From Fulvivirga maritima (lineage in GTDB: Bacteria; Bacteroidota; Bacteroidia; Cytophagales; Cyclobacteriaceae): 64,000 bases of DNA. Positions 8,570 through 18,860 of this stretch are shown piece after piece (position 1 is the first letter of the stretch; the number at the start of each line of letters is the position of its first letter). The notes beneath the pieces are model-generated. The model did no database searches. It was not told where the DNA came from and worked only from the letters and a program-made list of their open reading frames with translations. Position numbers and translations under genes: made by a program. The stretch spans positions 681,501-745,500 of the forward strand of contig NZ_CP089980.1 of the NCBI RefSeq assembly GCF_021389955.1, in the 5' to 3' direction.

Positions 8570-9907
8570 ATGAGAGATCAAGAGCTTTTCCAACCGCAAG
8601 ATTACTTAACTCCAAAATGGTACTTATTCAAGAATAGCAAATTAGGTAAGGTTTATAATACTATTCCTTGGAGTCAACTTTCAGAATGTTTGCCAAAGGA
8701 AAATAGAGGCCCAGGCGCACCCCGCTGGTTTTCGGCCCAAGGCATGTTTGGTCTAATGTTTCTAAAATCTTATTTAAACCTGAGTGACGAGAAGTTAATA
8801 GAACGATTTAATACTGACTGGAGCCTTCAGCTTTTTTGCAATAAATTGTTGGATGATAACCAAAGAATTAAGGATAAGGCCATTTTAAGTAGAATAAGGA
8901 CGTATATGGCTGATAATACTGATTGGCAACAACTTCAGGAAGTACTCATTCATCATTGGAAAAGAGATATGAATAATACGCATGTTCTCTTAATGGATGC
9001 CACTTGCTATGAAAGTTATATTCGTTTTCCTACCGACGTTAAGCTAATCTGGGAAAGTTGTCAATGGGTGTTTGAAAAACAGCTTTACAGATGGTGTAAA
9101 ATATTAGGTGTAAAGAGGCCTCGCTCCAAATATATAGATCAAAAACGCAAGCAGATGTCTTACGATCGTAGTCGAAAAAAGACATACAAAGCTGGACGCA
9201 AGCGTAAAAAGGCATTGATATATCTACTGTCCAAAGGGCTTGGACAGCTGCAGTACTTACTCAATGAAAACCCACAAATACAGCTTCACTTTCAAGAGCG
9301 ATCATACCTAAAAACAATAAAGAAGGTACTTGAGCAACAGCAATTCTTGCAGCATCATCCAGCTAAAGAATTGAAAAACAGGATAGTATCGCTTCCCAGA
9401 CCTTATGTCAGGCCTATCGTACGAGGCAAAGAAACTAAAAGGGTTGAGTTTGGAATGAAAGCCCACATGCTTCAGGTTGACGGCATCTGCTTTATTGATG
9501 CCATGGAGTTCAGGGCATTCAATGAAAGTACCAGACTAAAAATAAGTAGTTTAAAACATAGATCGATATTTGGCTCCCTTCATCAGCTGGGGGCGGATCG
9601 TATTTATGCCACTAACGCCAACAGAAAGTATTTAACAGTAAGGAAAGTGTTCACTTGCTTTCCAAAGAAAGGCCCCAAGGTAAACAAACCTCAGGAAAGC
9701 AAACTCAGAAGCCTCATCTCTAACCAGAGAGCAACCGTGATGGAAGGAAGCTTTGGTACCCATAAAACGGCTTACGGCCTGAATAAAATCAAGGTTAAGG
9801 GAGAAAAACGAGAAATGATACATGTATTCTTTGCCGTTATGATGGCCAATGCTGTTAAGATGAGCAAAAAGAAATCAGAAGACATACCACTACTTCAGGC
9901 CGCCTAA
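8570..9907 (+). CDS. Transposase of the IS5/IS1182-like element
   Basis: A 445-residue DDE-type transposase. Residues 30-105 match the DUF772-type N-terminal domain of IS5/IS1182 transposases (RWFSAQGMFGLMFLKSYLNL and LSDEKLIERFNTDWSLQLF). The first catalytic Asp is probably in LLMDATCYES (about residue 143), a second in VDGICFIDAME (about 305-312), and the Glu in the ATVMEGSFGTHKTAYGLNK segment (about 395). A basic stretch (SRKKTYKAGRKRKKA, about 203-217) may bind DNA. The gene is full length, so the element may be active. The exact IS family cannot be settled by eye. Confidence 0.85.
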   Translation: MRDQELFQPQDYLTPKWYLFKNSKLGKVYNTIPWSQLSECLPKENRGPGAPRWFSAQGMFGLMFLKSYLNLSDEKLIERFNTDWSLQLFCNKLLDDNQRIKDKAILSRIRTYMADNTDWQQLQEVLIHHWKRDMNNTHVLLMDATCYESYIRFPTDVKLIWESCQWVFEKQLYRWCKILGVKRPRSKYIDQKRKQMSYDRSRKKTYKAGRKRKKALIYLLSKGLGQLQYLLNENPQIQLHFQERSYLKTIKKVLEQQQFLQHHPAKELKNRIVSLPRPYVRPIVRGKETKRVEFGMKAHMLQVDGICFIDAMEFRAFNESTRLKISSLKHRSIFGSLHQLGADRIYATNANRKYLTVRKVFTCFPKKGPKVNKPQESKLRSLISNQRATVMEGSFGTHKTAYGLNKIKVKGEKREMIHVFFAVMMANAVKMSKKKSEDIPLLQAA

Positions 9908-10047
9908 ACCTAAATCAGAAAAGCCCCAGGGATCGGTGTGTCTATACTATTCTAAATCGATATTCCTTCAGATTTATTAATAAAACCACTCACGATTTTG
10001 CACTTTTCGAAGACGCTAAAGCGGAAGGTGTTCAGATTTATAACAAA

Positions 10048-10079
10048 AAAAGCTGGACTTAATCAGTCCAGCTTTTATA
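10048..10079 (+). terminator. Intrinsic terminator at the 3' end of the IS
   Basis: Arms AAAAGCTGGACT (10048-10059) and AGTCCAGCTTTT (10065-10076) form a perfect 12-bp stem with a 5-base loop, between the transposase stop and the right inverted repeat. Confidence 0.75.
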
Positions 10080-10182
10080 TCTTGTTTTGATTTATGCAAT
10101 TATCAAGGGAGGCCTATAATAGTTTGAAACAGCCTTTTTAATTGTTTCTAATTATCTACTATCGTAGAATCATTTTAACACA

Positions 10183-13100
10183 TTACTCTTCCATGAGTGC
10201 GATAAATTCAGGGAAGGTTATTTTTTCTCCATTGTAAAAAACAGCTATGTAGGCATCCTTTACTCCCCGATCTATTACTTGCTGCCTCACTTCTTCAGAT
10301 TTACCGAAGGTTTCATAAGGAGTCAGGTAATAATAGTTCATTTCGTTTACTAATGTCCTTTCTACTTCTCCCAAATCTTTCAATTGATCAAAGGTAAGAT
10401 CATCATTACGTCTGTAGGCACCTACTGCCACTTTAAACACCACTCCTTCTTTTTTCACCTCACCATATTTCTGCAATAATTCCTCATAGCTTGAGGCTAC
10501 TCTCACCTTGGCTGACGGCTGTGTTTTTACAGGCTGAGGCTTTTTAATAGTAAGCGGCTCCATTTCTTCGACCTTCTCGGCAGCAACAAATAAGTGGAAT
10601 TCACCTCTACGGTTGAGCTTATGCTGTTGCTCATTACAGCCTCCTGTAGGGCATACCACTACTGGCGCCGACTTACCGTATGATTTCGCATCTATTCTTT
10701 TCTGAGACATGCTTAACTTGCCCAGGTACGTCTCTATGGCTTTTGCACGTTTCAGCGTGAGCTTCATATTATAAGATGCACTACCTCTAATATCAGCATG
10801 TGTCGCGATCAATACATTTAATGCCGGGTACTCTTTCATTAGATTGGCTAACTTCTGCAACTGCTTGGTGTCTTCATCATCTAAAGCGTAGCTATCAAAG
10901 TCGAAATATATATTACCCAGGGTGAGGCCTTGATATTTTTCCATTTCTATCAGAGTAGCAGGATCATCCATTAACATTTGAATTGTTCCTTTACCTAAAA
11001 GTCGCTTACCAGCTTCATTTTGAATATACAACTGACCATCTTCCTCCACTATCTCCTCATGAGATTCTTGATTAATGATATAAGCCTTAGGATTACTGTT
11101 ATCTACTATTACTAGTTTAGAATCTTGGTTGAGTGCCAGTAGTCGTTTTCTAGTTAAAGAAACCTCTACCGCCTGTGGACCAAAAGCATCTCTACTTACG
11201 CTAATATGCTCCTGCTGTACTGCAAAGTCATCAGATCTGATTTCCAGTTTATAAACAGATCCTTTTTGTCCTTTGAATGAAAGAAGTCCATTTTCTATAC
11301 TACGCACCACTCTTTCAGCAGAAGTAGTATCGGTAATAATAAGCTGTCCTTTCTCTAATGGTTTTCTATTATCATCTAACACTATCAGAGCAACCGGAAT
11401 TTGATCTTCTCCGTATGGCTCCATACCTATCTCTACCTTCTCAGCATCACCTGATACTCCTGAGTACACGCCGGACAGCTCACCTTTGCTGGCAATAGCC
11501 ATGTAGGCTGAACCTTCAGGAATCTCAAAAGTGACTATGCCATTTTTGTCTGTCATGAGTGTCATGTCATCCACTAAGAAGCTAAGCACTTTCACAGATG
11601 CTTCCGCTACAGCAACACTATCAGAAAGTGTAAAGGTGTGTGCTACTATTGATTTTCTATCTCCAATGTTAGACCTTAAAATAAGCTCCAGAGGATTAGC
11701 CTTTTTAGTTTTACGATCAATTTCAATAAAGGCTGATTCTTTGGCATATTTCTCAGTGATGACCTCAACTTTATACTTGCTTCCTGGCAAACCATAGAAA
11801 GACAAGAAGCCTCTATCAAGCACTCCCGTAACTTGCTCTCCACTTTCCATATCAGTTATTATCACTTCACCCTCCGGCACTTCATCACCCCCTTCATGAC
11901 GAACAATAGCAGTTACAGGAACTCTGCCTTTAGGATTTTTGATCATAGCAATAGAAATTTCTTTGCCATTATCTTCATCTGAAAGACCAGTATACATTCC
12001 TGAATAATCTCCTTTAGTGGTCATTATCAAGTAAGCAGTACCTGCAGCCATTTTAATTTCAGCCTTGCCCTCTGAATTACTTCGCAGATGAGAATCTCCA
12101 GAAGCAAAATTCAATACCTGCACCTCAGAATCATCAGCATCTTTTCCATCGATCATCAGATGCGCAGTGATGATTACCTCCTCTAATTCTGAGCTTTCTA
12201 GTTGGATGGAAGTCGGCTGAGTTGTGCCTTTTTCTTCTACAGCTAGTGCGGTGGTTACTGGTTTATAACCCGGCAAGCCTTTGGTTAAGTTGTATGAAGA
12301 ACCTGGTTTACCATAGAAGGTTAAATAACCATCCTTAATCGTTCCACGGATGGTTTCTCCATTGGCATCAGCTAACTCTACTTCTCCGTCTGTTAAAGTG
12401 GTGCCTTCGGCAGTTTCTACTTTCGTGTAAACCGGTACTTTGCCGCTTGGTGTTTTTTCCAATTCTAAAGTCAGCTCTTTGCCGGCATCGGCATCAGAAA
12501 GGCCAGTGTACATGGTGGAGTAGCCACCTTTAGTTACCATGATCATATAGGCAGAACCTGGAGCCATTTTTAAACTCACTTTTCCATTGGCATCGCTCAC
12601 TAAAGTAGCATCACCAGAAATGGAATTCAGCAACTGTACTTCGGCTCCTTCTACATCCTTACCATCGATCATCAGATGAGCAGTGATGATTACTTCCTCT
12701 AATTCTGAGCTTTCTAGTTGGATCGAGGTCGGCTGAGTTGTGCCTTTTTCTTCTACAGCTAGTGCGGTGGTCACTGGTTTATAACCTGGTAAGCCTTTGG
12801 TTAAGTTGTATGAAGAGCCTGGTTTACCATAGAAGGTTAAATAACCATCCTTAATCATTCCACGGATGGTTTCTCCATTGGCATCAGCTAACTCTACTTC
12901 GCCGTCTGCTAAAGTGGTGCCTTCGGCAGTTTCTACTTTCGTGTAAACCGGTACTTTGCCGCTTGGTGTTTTTTCCAATTCTAGAGTCAGCTCTTTGCCG
13001 GCATCGGCATCAGAAAGGCCAGTATACATAGTGGAATAGCCATCCTTAGTTACCATGATCATATAGGCAGAACCTGGAGCCATTTTTAAACTCACTTTGC

Positions 13101-16100
13101 CATTGGCATCACTCACTAGAGTAGCATCACCAGAAATGGAATTTAGCAACTGTACTTCAGCTCCTTCTACATCCTGTCCGTCTATCATCAGATGAGCAGT
13201 GATGATTACCTCCTCTAATTCTGAGCTTTCTAGTTGGATCGAGGTCGGCTGAGTTGTGCCTTTTTCTTCTACAGCTAGTGCGGTGGTCACTGGTTTATAA
13301 CATGGTAAGCCTTTCGCTAAATTATAAGAAGAACCTGGTTTACCATAGAAGGTTAAATAACCATTTTTAATCGCACCGCGGATGGTTTCTCCATTGGCAT
13401 CAGCTAACTCTACTTCGCCGTCTGTTAAAGTGGTGCCTTCGGCGGTTTCTACTTTCGTGTAAACCGGCACTTTGCCGCTTGGTGTTTTTTCCAATTCCAG
13501 AGTCAGCTCTTTGCCGGCATCGGCATCAGAAAGGCCAGTGTACATGGTGGAGTAGCCATCTTTAGTTACCATGATCATATAGGCAGAACCTGGAGCCATT
13601 TTTAAACTCACTTTTCCATTGGCATCGCTCACTAAAGTAGCATCACCAGAAATGGAATTCAGCAACTGTACTTCGGCTCCTTCTACATCCTTACCATCGA
13701 TCATCAGATGAGCAGTGATGATTACTTCCTCTAATTCTGAGCTTTCTAGTTGGATCGAGGTCGGCTGAGTTGTGCCTTTTTCTTCTACAGCTAGTGCGGT
13801 GGTCACTGGTTTATAACCTGGTAAGCCTTTGGTTAAGTTGTATGAAGAGCCTGGTTTACCATAGAAGGTTAAATAACCATCCTTAATCGTTCCACGGATG
13901 GTTTCTCCATTGGCATCAGCTAACTCTACTTCGCCGTCTGCTAAAGTGGTGCCTTCGGCAGTTTCTACTTTCGTGTAAACCGGTACTTTGCCGCTTGGTG
14001 TTTTTTCCAATTCTAGAGTCAGCTCTTTGCCGGCATCGGCATCAGAAAGGCCAGTATACATAGTGGAATAGCCATCCTTAGTTACCATGATCATATAGGC
14101 AGAACCTGGAGCCATTTTTAAACTCACTTTGCCATTGGCATCGCTCACTAAAGTAGCATCACCAGAAATGGAATTCAGCAACTGTACTTCGGCTCCTTCT
14201 ACATCCTTACCATCGATCATCAGATGAGCAGTGATGATTACTTCCTCTAATTCTGAGCTTTCTAGTTGGATCGAGGTCGGCTGAGTTGTGCCTTTTTCTT
14301 CTACAGCTAGTGCGGTGGTCACTGGTTTATAACCTGGTAAGCCTTTGGTTAAGTTGTATGAAGAGCCTGGTTTACCATAGAAGGTTAAATAACCATCCTT
14401 AATCGTTCCACGGATGGTTTCTCCATTGGCATCAGCTAACTCTACTTCGCCGTCTGCTAAAGTGGTGCCTTCGGCAGTTTCTACTTTCGTGTAAACCGGT
14501 ACTTTGCCGCTTGGTGTTTTTTCCAATTCTAGAGTCAGCTCTTTGCCGGCATCGGCATCAGAAAGGCCAGTATACATAGTGGAATAGCCATCCTTAGTTA
14601 CCATGATCATATAGGCAGAACCTGGAGCCATTTTTAAACTCACTTTGCCATTGGCATCGCTCACTAAAGTAGCATCACCAGAAATGGAATTCAGCAACTG
14701 TACTTCGGCTCCTTCTACATCCTTACCATCGATCATCAGATGAGCAGTGATGATTACTTCCTCTAATTCTGAGCTTTCTAGTTGGATCGAGGTCGGCTGA
14801 GTTGTGCCTTTTTCTTCTACAGCTAGTGCGGTGGTCACTGGTTTATAACCTGGTAAGCCTTTGGTTAAGTTGTATGAAGAGCCTGGTTTACCATAGAAGG
14901 TTAAATAACCATCCTTAATCGTTCCACGGATGGTTTCTCCATTGGCATCAGCTAACTCTACTTCGCCGTCTGCTAAAGTGGTGCCTTCGGCAGTTTCTAC
15001 TTTCGTGTAAACCGGTACTTTGCCGCTTGGTGTTTTTTCCAATTCTAGAGTCAGCTCTTTGCCGGCATCGGCATCAGAAAGGCCAGTATACATAGTGGAA
15101 TAGCCATCCTTAGTTACCATGATCATATAGGCAGAACCTGGAGCCATTTTTAAACTCACTTTGCCATTGGCGTCACTCACTAAAGTAGCATCACCAGAGA
15201 TGGAATTGAGCAATTGTACTTCAGCTCCTTCTACATCCTGTCCATCGATCATCAGATGAGCAGTGATGATTACTTCCTCTAATTCTGAGCTTTCTAGTTG
15301 GATGGAAGAAGGATGAATTTCTCCATTTTCATCAACAGCCAATGATTCACCGATCGGTTGATATCCAGGAATTTGCCCTTCTATCTTATAAGAATTCCCT
15401 GGTTTGGCTTTAAAGGAAAGTATTCCATTTTTCAATTCAGCTTTTGTTCTCTCTCCGGTTTCTTCATTTACAGCATAAATATCAACTCCATCCAGTATCT
15501 GATCGCCCATGCCCTTCAGCTCAACCGATGCATCAACCAGCTGTTCTGATTCATCTTTCGTATATTGATCAAATAAATCAGCTTGTAAGCCTGCAGGATC
15601 CTGATTAGCAATGAACATGATTACTGCTTCCAACGGAAGTTTAACATATTTCATTTTGTTTGACTGTTCTTCTACTTGAGCGTTATCTAGAGTCGAGGCT
15701 GTAGCCATATCTGGAGCTTGCTGTTGTGTTGAACTATCCGCCTGTGCTAGTATAGGGGTTTCACCTCCTAAATGCTGTAGACGTATATAAGCTGGGGCTA
15801 CCTTATCTGCTTTAGCTGGTATAATTACTTTTTCTTTAACAGGTAAATATTCTTCTTGCTCTACAAAAACATCATATTGCTTACCCTGAGCACCCAAAAA
15901 CTTCAGCTCATTGTTTACAAAATCAGCTTTAACCTCCTTTCCTGTCTCTCTCTCTTTTACTTTCAAGCTGGCAGGATCAATAGGAGTTCCTTCTTCATTA
16001 TCTACCTTAACCGCTACAGGCACTTGTTTCACCAGCTGAATGGTAGGCAACTCACTTAGGTCTCTATTTAAAGGAAAGTCAGATTTAGCTGTTGCTTCTT

Positions 16101-18858
16101 GTGGCAGGTAATTATCTGCAGAAACTATTAGTTTATATTCATGACCTTCCTCTACAGGAAAAGTCAAAAGACCATTCTCTATGGTTCCATCAATTTGTTC
16201 ATTGTTAGTAAGATCAAGAATTTGAGCAGTGGCATTTGGTATTACCTTACCATTCTGATCTGTAACTACCTGCAATAAATTAGTATTAACAGGAGGGTTT
16301 TTACTTAATATCAATTGCTGAAGTACTTTGTTTTCAGCAATGCCCGCATACTCTCCTTTCCAGCCGTCCTTTTCACCAGAAATGATATAGGCCTCTCCCT
16401 GAGGAACCTCAAAATATACCATGCCATTTTCATCTGAAAGCAGCCTTTCTGATCCTGAAAAACGCACTAGCTCAAGGTTGGCATTAGGCACCAAGCTATT
16501 ATCATCTTCTTTGATTACTTCAATAGTTACCAATTCATCATCAGTAGCTTCATTTCTCAGGGTTAGTGCAATATATTGCTTCTGATTATCATTAATTTTC
16601 ACTTCCCTTTCCAGCAATTCATACCCTTCAGCTTCTACCTGCACTTTATAGTCGCCATTCATCTCTCCCAGGAAGCTACTAAGACCATACTGGTTTTTCA
16701 GTTCTACTTTCTCTCCAGTTTCTTCATTTATCAATGTGATTTTAGCTGTCTCAATAGCCCTGCCTTCACTATCCCTAATCATTAAAATGCGGGGCGCTCC
16801 TGCCCGTTGCTCTGCAGAAACATAGACTGTATCTCCTTCTACTGAAATAAAATCAGGATTATCAGCAATGAAACCGTACTCCATACCTACCAGATCACCA
16901 TTAGAGGCCACTAGCATGTATGGCGCGCCAACGGGAATCAGAAAGTTTACTTCTCCGCTTTCATTAGTGATGTCGTTCTGATCAACCCCCAGTGGATTCA
17001 TAGCATCCACATTCATATTATTTAAGAGTTTTCCTGACGATTTATCAATAATATACCCTCTGAGCATCACAAAGGCTGGTTGCTCCTTGACCACCCATTC
17101 CCAGTTTTTTACATCTTCCTCTTCACTACTCAAGGTTAAGGTGGTACTCACTACCGCCTTGCCTGGTGTTACTGCCTGTATTTTGTATTGATGTCCTTTT
17201 ACCCCTTCAAACTTAACCAGTGAACCGGCTATCTCTCCGGGTACTTTCTTGCCTGTGGTGACATCAATAATTTCTATATCTGACAGCTCTCTGGGTAAGC
17301 CTTTTTCATTGGCAATATTACCCAGGCACAGTACACTTTCTTCATCATCAAAAGCCTGTACAGGGTGAATAATATGCTCTACATCTTCCACAGTACTGGC
17401 TATGCCTGATATAATTCCTGTCTTTCCGTCTTTTTTAGCAATTAAAATATAGGCCGTTTGGTCTGGCAGCTCAAATAATACTGTGCCATCTTCATCAGCT
17501 TTCAACTGAATATTATCATCAGTTGTAATCACCTCTACTTCAGCTCCTGGTAATGACACACCTGAAGCTGCACTCATTACCTGTGCTCCCATATTAATCT
17601 CTTGAGAGCTTCTATCAAACCGGAAAATATCATCATTACCCGCACGAGTAGATGAGAAATATCCACTTTTATGATCCTTAGTTATGAAAGCGAAATCATC
17701 CTTGTTAGAATTAATCGGGTACCCCAGGTTTTCTGGTTGATCAAAACCAGCCATTCCCCACTTACTTTTAAAAATATCTAAGCCTCCCAGTCCGCCATGC
17801 CCATCAGAGCCAAAGTACAAGGTATTATCTACATAATATGGAAAAACTTCATTTCCCGGAGTATTCACGGTAGGCCCAAGGTTCATGGGCTCACTCCATA
17901 TTCCTTTATACCTTCGAGAAACATAAATATCTGTACCTCCATAGCCCCCGGGCATATCAGACACAAAATATAACACATTTCCTTCTTCAGAAATATTAGG
18001 ATGCGCAAAGGAATAGCTATAATTATTGAGTGCTAAAGGTTCTATTTTTAGGTTTTTGGCATCACCAGACAGATCTACTTCAAAGAGTTTTAGGTTAGAG
18101 ATGAATATGTCATTAAGCCCTTTTATTTTGCTTTGAGAGTTTCTGTTAATGATCATTTTGGTACCATCAGCGTAGACAGATGCGGGGCCATCATGCATAT
18201 CTGTTACCAGGTGCCTGTTCAGTAATTCAGGGGTATTTAAAGAACCATCTGGCGCAAATGGAGAATAGTATAAATTCAAATAGAATGAATCATCCCAGTA
18301 ATACTTCTTATGAGACAGCAGCCTTGACCTTGAAGCAGTGAAAATGAGTCCATCTTTATAATATACAGGCGCAAACTCAGGGTCCTCAGTATTAAGCATG
18401 GGCTTCACGGTCACTTGTGAGGAATCAGTAAGGTATTGAGGCGAATTTCTGATATTGAGCAATAATGACCGCGCTACTTCTGCTGCAGGCTCTCGATTAA
18501 GATATTTCTGAAGCTCATGTTCAGCTTCCTTTTTATGGCCCATCTGCACGAGCTGACGGATATAGTAAAAGGTGTCTTCTTCTGTAAAAGCAGCTCCTTT
18601 ACTCAGCGCCTTATCATACCATTCTTCAGCCTTTTTAAATTGATTGGCCTTTGCATACGACTTAGCCACTTGTAGCATGACAGCACTAGAGTCAGATGAA
18701 TTTTTTATAGCCCGCTCATAATACTGAGCAGCACTAACATAGTTATGGTATTTAAATAAGGAATCAGCTAAAACCTGATAAGCATGTTGACTATGCTGCG
18801 CATTTACTTTTACAGCAGTAACAAAAACAAGTAGCAAAAAAATAAACTGTCGCTTCAA
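10183..18858 (-). CDS. Giant TPR/PD40/OmpA-family protein with 172-residue repeats
   Basis: A 2,891-residue exported protein. In order: signal peptide (ends AVKVNAQ), TPR helices (about 20-145), PD40 beta-propeller blades (about 150-415), a series of carboxypeptidase-regulatory-like/Ig-like beta domains (420-1180), six near-identical 172-residue units plus a divergent seventh (about 1180-2340), more beta domains, an OmpA peptidoglycan-binding domain (about 2645-2740, IYFDFDSYALDDEDTKQLQK), and a C-terminal SPOR-like segment (2785-2891). The TPR/PD40/OmpA order is that of PorE/SprE-neighbourhood proteins linking T9SS machinery to the cell wall. It starts 2 bases after the PorP/SprF gene, which follows the type B adhesin, so the three are almost certainly one operon. 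It probably anchors the adhesin assembly; the role of the long repeat arm is unknown. The repeats make assembly length uncertain. Confidence 0.85.
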   Translation of the reverse strand: MKRQFIFLLLVFVTAVKVNAQHSQHAYQVLADSLFKYHNYVSAAQYYERAIKNSSDSSAVMLQVAKSYAKANQFKKAEEWYDKALSKGAAFTEEDTFYYIRQLVQMGHKKEAEHELQKYLNREPAAEVARSLLLNIRNSPQYLTDSSQVTVKPMLNTEDPEFAPVYYKDGLIFTASRSRLLSHKKYYWDDSFYLNLYYSPFAPDGSLNTPELLNRHLVTDMHDGPASVYADGTKMIINRNSQSKIKGLNDIFISNLKLFEVDLSGDAKNLKIEPLALNNYSYSFAHPNISEEGNVLYFVSDMPGGYGGTDIYVSRRYKGIWSEPMNLGPTVNTPGNEVFPYYVDNTLYFGSDGHGGLGGLDIFKSKWGMAGFDQPENLGYPINSNKDDFAFITKDHKSGYFSSTRAGNDDIFRFDRSSQEINMGAQVMSAASGVSLPGAEVEVITTDDNIQLKADEDGTVLFELPDQTAYILIAKKDGKTGIISGIASTVEDVEHIIHPVQAFDDEESVLCLGNIANEKGLPRELSDIEIIDVTTGKKVPGEIAGSLVKFEGVKGHQYKIQAVTPGKAVVSTTLTLSSEEEDVKNWEWVVKEQPAFVMLRGYIIDKSSGKLLNNMNVDAMNPLGVDQNDITNESGEVNFLIPVGAPYMLVASNGDLVGMEYGFIADNPDFISVEGDTVYVSAEQRAGAPRILMIRDSEGRAIETAKITLINEETGEKVELKNQYGLSSFLGEMNGDYKVQVEAEGYELLEREVKINDNQKQYIALTLRNEATDDELVTIEVIKEDDNSLVPNANLELVRFSGSERLLSDENGMVYFEVPQGEAYIISGEKDGWKGEYAGIAENKVLQQLILSKNPPVNTNLLQVVTDQNGKVIPNATAQILDLTNNEQIDGTIENGLLTFPVEEGHEYKLIVSADNYLPQEATAKSDFPLNRDLSELPTIQLVKQVPVAVKVDNEEGTPIDPASLKVKERETGKEVKADFVNNELKFLGAQGKQYDVFVEQEEYLPVKEKVIIPAKADKVAPAYIRLQHLGGETPILAQADSSTQQQAPDMATASTLDNAQVEEQSNKMKYVKLPLEAVIMFIANQDPAGLQADLFDQYTKDESEQLVDASVELKGMGDQILDGVDIYAVNEETGERTKAELKNGILSFKAKPGNSYKIEGQIPGYQPIGESLAVDENGEIHPSSIQLESSELEEVIITAHLMIDGQDVEGAEVQLLNSISGDATLVSDANGKVSLKMAPGSAYMIMVTKDGYSTMYTGLSDADAGKELTLELEKTPSGKVPVYTKVETAEGTTLADGEVELADANGETIRGTIKDGYLTFYGKPGSSYNLTKGLPGYKPVTTALAVEEKGTTQPTSIQLESSELEEVIITAHLMIDGKDVEGAEVQLLNSISGDATLVSDANGKVSLKMAPGSAYMIMVTKDGYSTMYTGLSDADAGKELTLELEKTPSGKVPVYTKVETAEGTTLADGEVELADANGETIRGTIKDGYLTFYGKPGSSYNLTKGLPGYKPVTTALAVEEKGTTQPTSIQLESSELEEVIITAHLMIDGKDVEGAEVQLLNSISGDATLVSDANGKVSLKMAPGSAYMIMVTKDGYSTMYTGLSDADAGKELTLELEKTPSGKVPVYTKVETAEGTTLADGEVELADANGETIRGTIKDGYLTFYGKPGSSYNLTKGLPGYKPVTTALAVEEKGTTQPTSIQLESSELEEVIITAHLMIDGKDVEGAEVQLLNSISGDATLVSDANGKVSLKMAPGSAYMIMVTKDGYSTMYTGLSDADAGKELTLELEKTPSGKVPVYTKVETAEGTTLTDGEVELADANGETIRGAIKNGYLTFYGKPGSSYNLAKGLPCYKPVTTALAVEEKGTTQPTSIQLESSELEEVIITAHLMIDGQDVEGAEVQLLNSISGDATLVSDANGKVSLKMAPGSAYMIMVTKDGYSTMYTGLSDADAGKELTLELEKTPSGKVPVYTKVETAEGTTLADGEVELADANGETIRGMIKDGYLTFYGKPGSSYNLTKGLPGYKPVTTALAVEEKGTTQPTSIQLESSELEEVIITAHLMIDGKDVEGAEVQLLNSISGDATLVSDANGKVSLKMAPGSAYMIMVTKGGYSTMYTGLSDADAGKELTLELEKTPSGKVPVYTKVETAEGTTLTDGEVELADANGETIRGTIKDGYLTFYGKPGSSYNLTKGLPGYKPVTTALAVEEKGTTQPTSIQLESSELEEVIITAHLMIDGKDADDSEVQVLNFASGDSHLRSNSEGKAEIKMAAGTAYLIMTTKGDYSGMYTGLSDEDNGKEISIAMIKNPKGRVPVTAIVRHEGGDEVPEGEVIITDMESGEQVTGVLDRGFLSFYGLPGSKYKVEVITEKYAKESAFIEIDRKTKKANPLELILRSNIGDRKSIVAHTFTLSDSVAVAEASVKVLSFLVDDMTLMTDKNGIVTFEIPEGSAYMAIASKGELSGVYSGVSGDAEKVEIGMEPYGEDQIPVALIVLDDNRKPLEKGQLIITDTTSAERVVRSIENGLLSFKGQKGSVYKLEIRSDDFAVQQEHISVSRDAFGPQAVEVSLTRKRLLALNQDSKLVIVDNSNPKAYIINQESHEEIVEEDGQLYIQNEAGKRLLGKGTIQMLMDDPATLIEMEKYQGLTLGNIYFDFDSYALDDEDTKQLQKLANLMKEYPALNVLIATHADIRGSASYNMKLTLKRAKAIETYLGKLSMSQKRIDAKSYGKSAPVVVCPTGGCNEQQHKLNRRGEFHLFVAAEKVEEMEPLTIKKPQPVKTQPSAKVRVASSYEELLQKYGEVKKEGVVFKVAVGAYRRNDDLTFDQLKDLGEVERTLVNEMNYYYLTPYETFGKSEEVRQQVIDRGVKDAYIAVFYNGEKITFPEFIALMEE
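12171..15266 (-). repeat. Six tandem 516-bp coding repeats in the OmpA-family gene
   Basis: The same sequence recurs every 516 bases: for example the TGATTAC(C/T)TCCTCTAATTC anchor starts at 12171 and again at 15267, exactly six periods later, and TGGTTTCTCCATTGGCATC occurs at 12351, 12867, 13383, 13899, 14415 and 14931. Copies differ by scattered single bases only. Each encodes one 172-residue unit with two beta-sandwich-like halves. Confidence 0.93.
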
Positions 18859-18860
18859 AA

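Larger units (their letters stand above)
8395..10137 (+). mobile_element. IS5/IS1182-like insertion sequence
   Basis: One transposase gene is flanked by imperfect terminal inverted repeats of about 35 bp. The left end reads AAAGGCTGTTTCATAACTAT; the complement of the right end reads AAAGGCTGTTTCAAACTATT, and both continue into TATAGG(G)CCTCCCTT. TTAA borders both sides (8391-8394 and 10138-10141) and could be a 4-bp target duplication; because TTAA is itself a palindrome this is suggestive, not certain. The element contains its own hairpin terminators on both sides of the transposase. It sits between the DUF2188 gene and the 3' end of the giant OmpA gene without breaking either. Confidence 0.85.

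Noticed and set aside
9908-10047. Possible continuation of the transposase or a second small gene in the IS 3' part
   Set aside because: Short readable stretches exist in two frames but neither is sustained nor has a start; treated as the non-coding end of the element.
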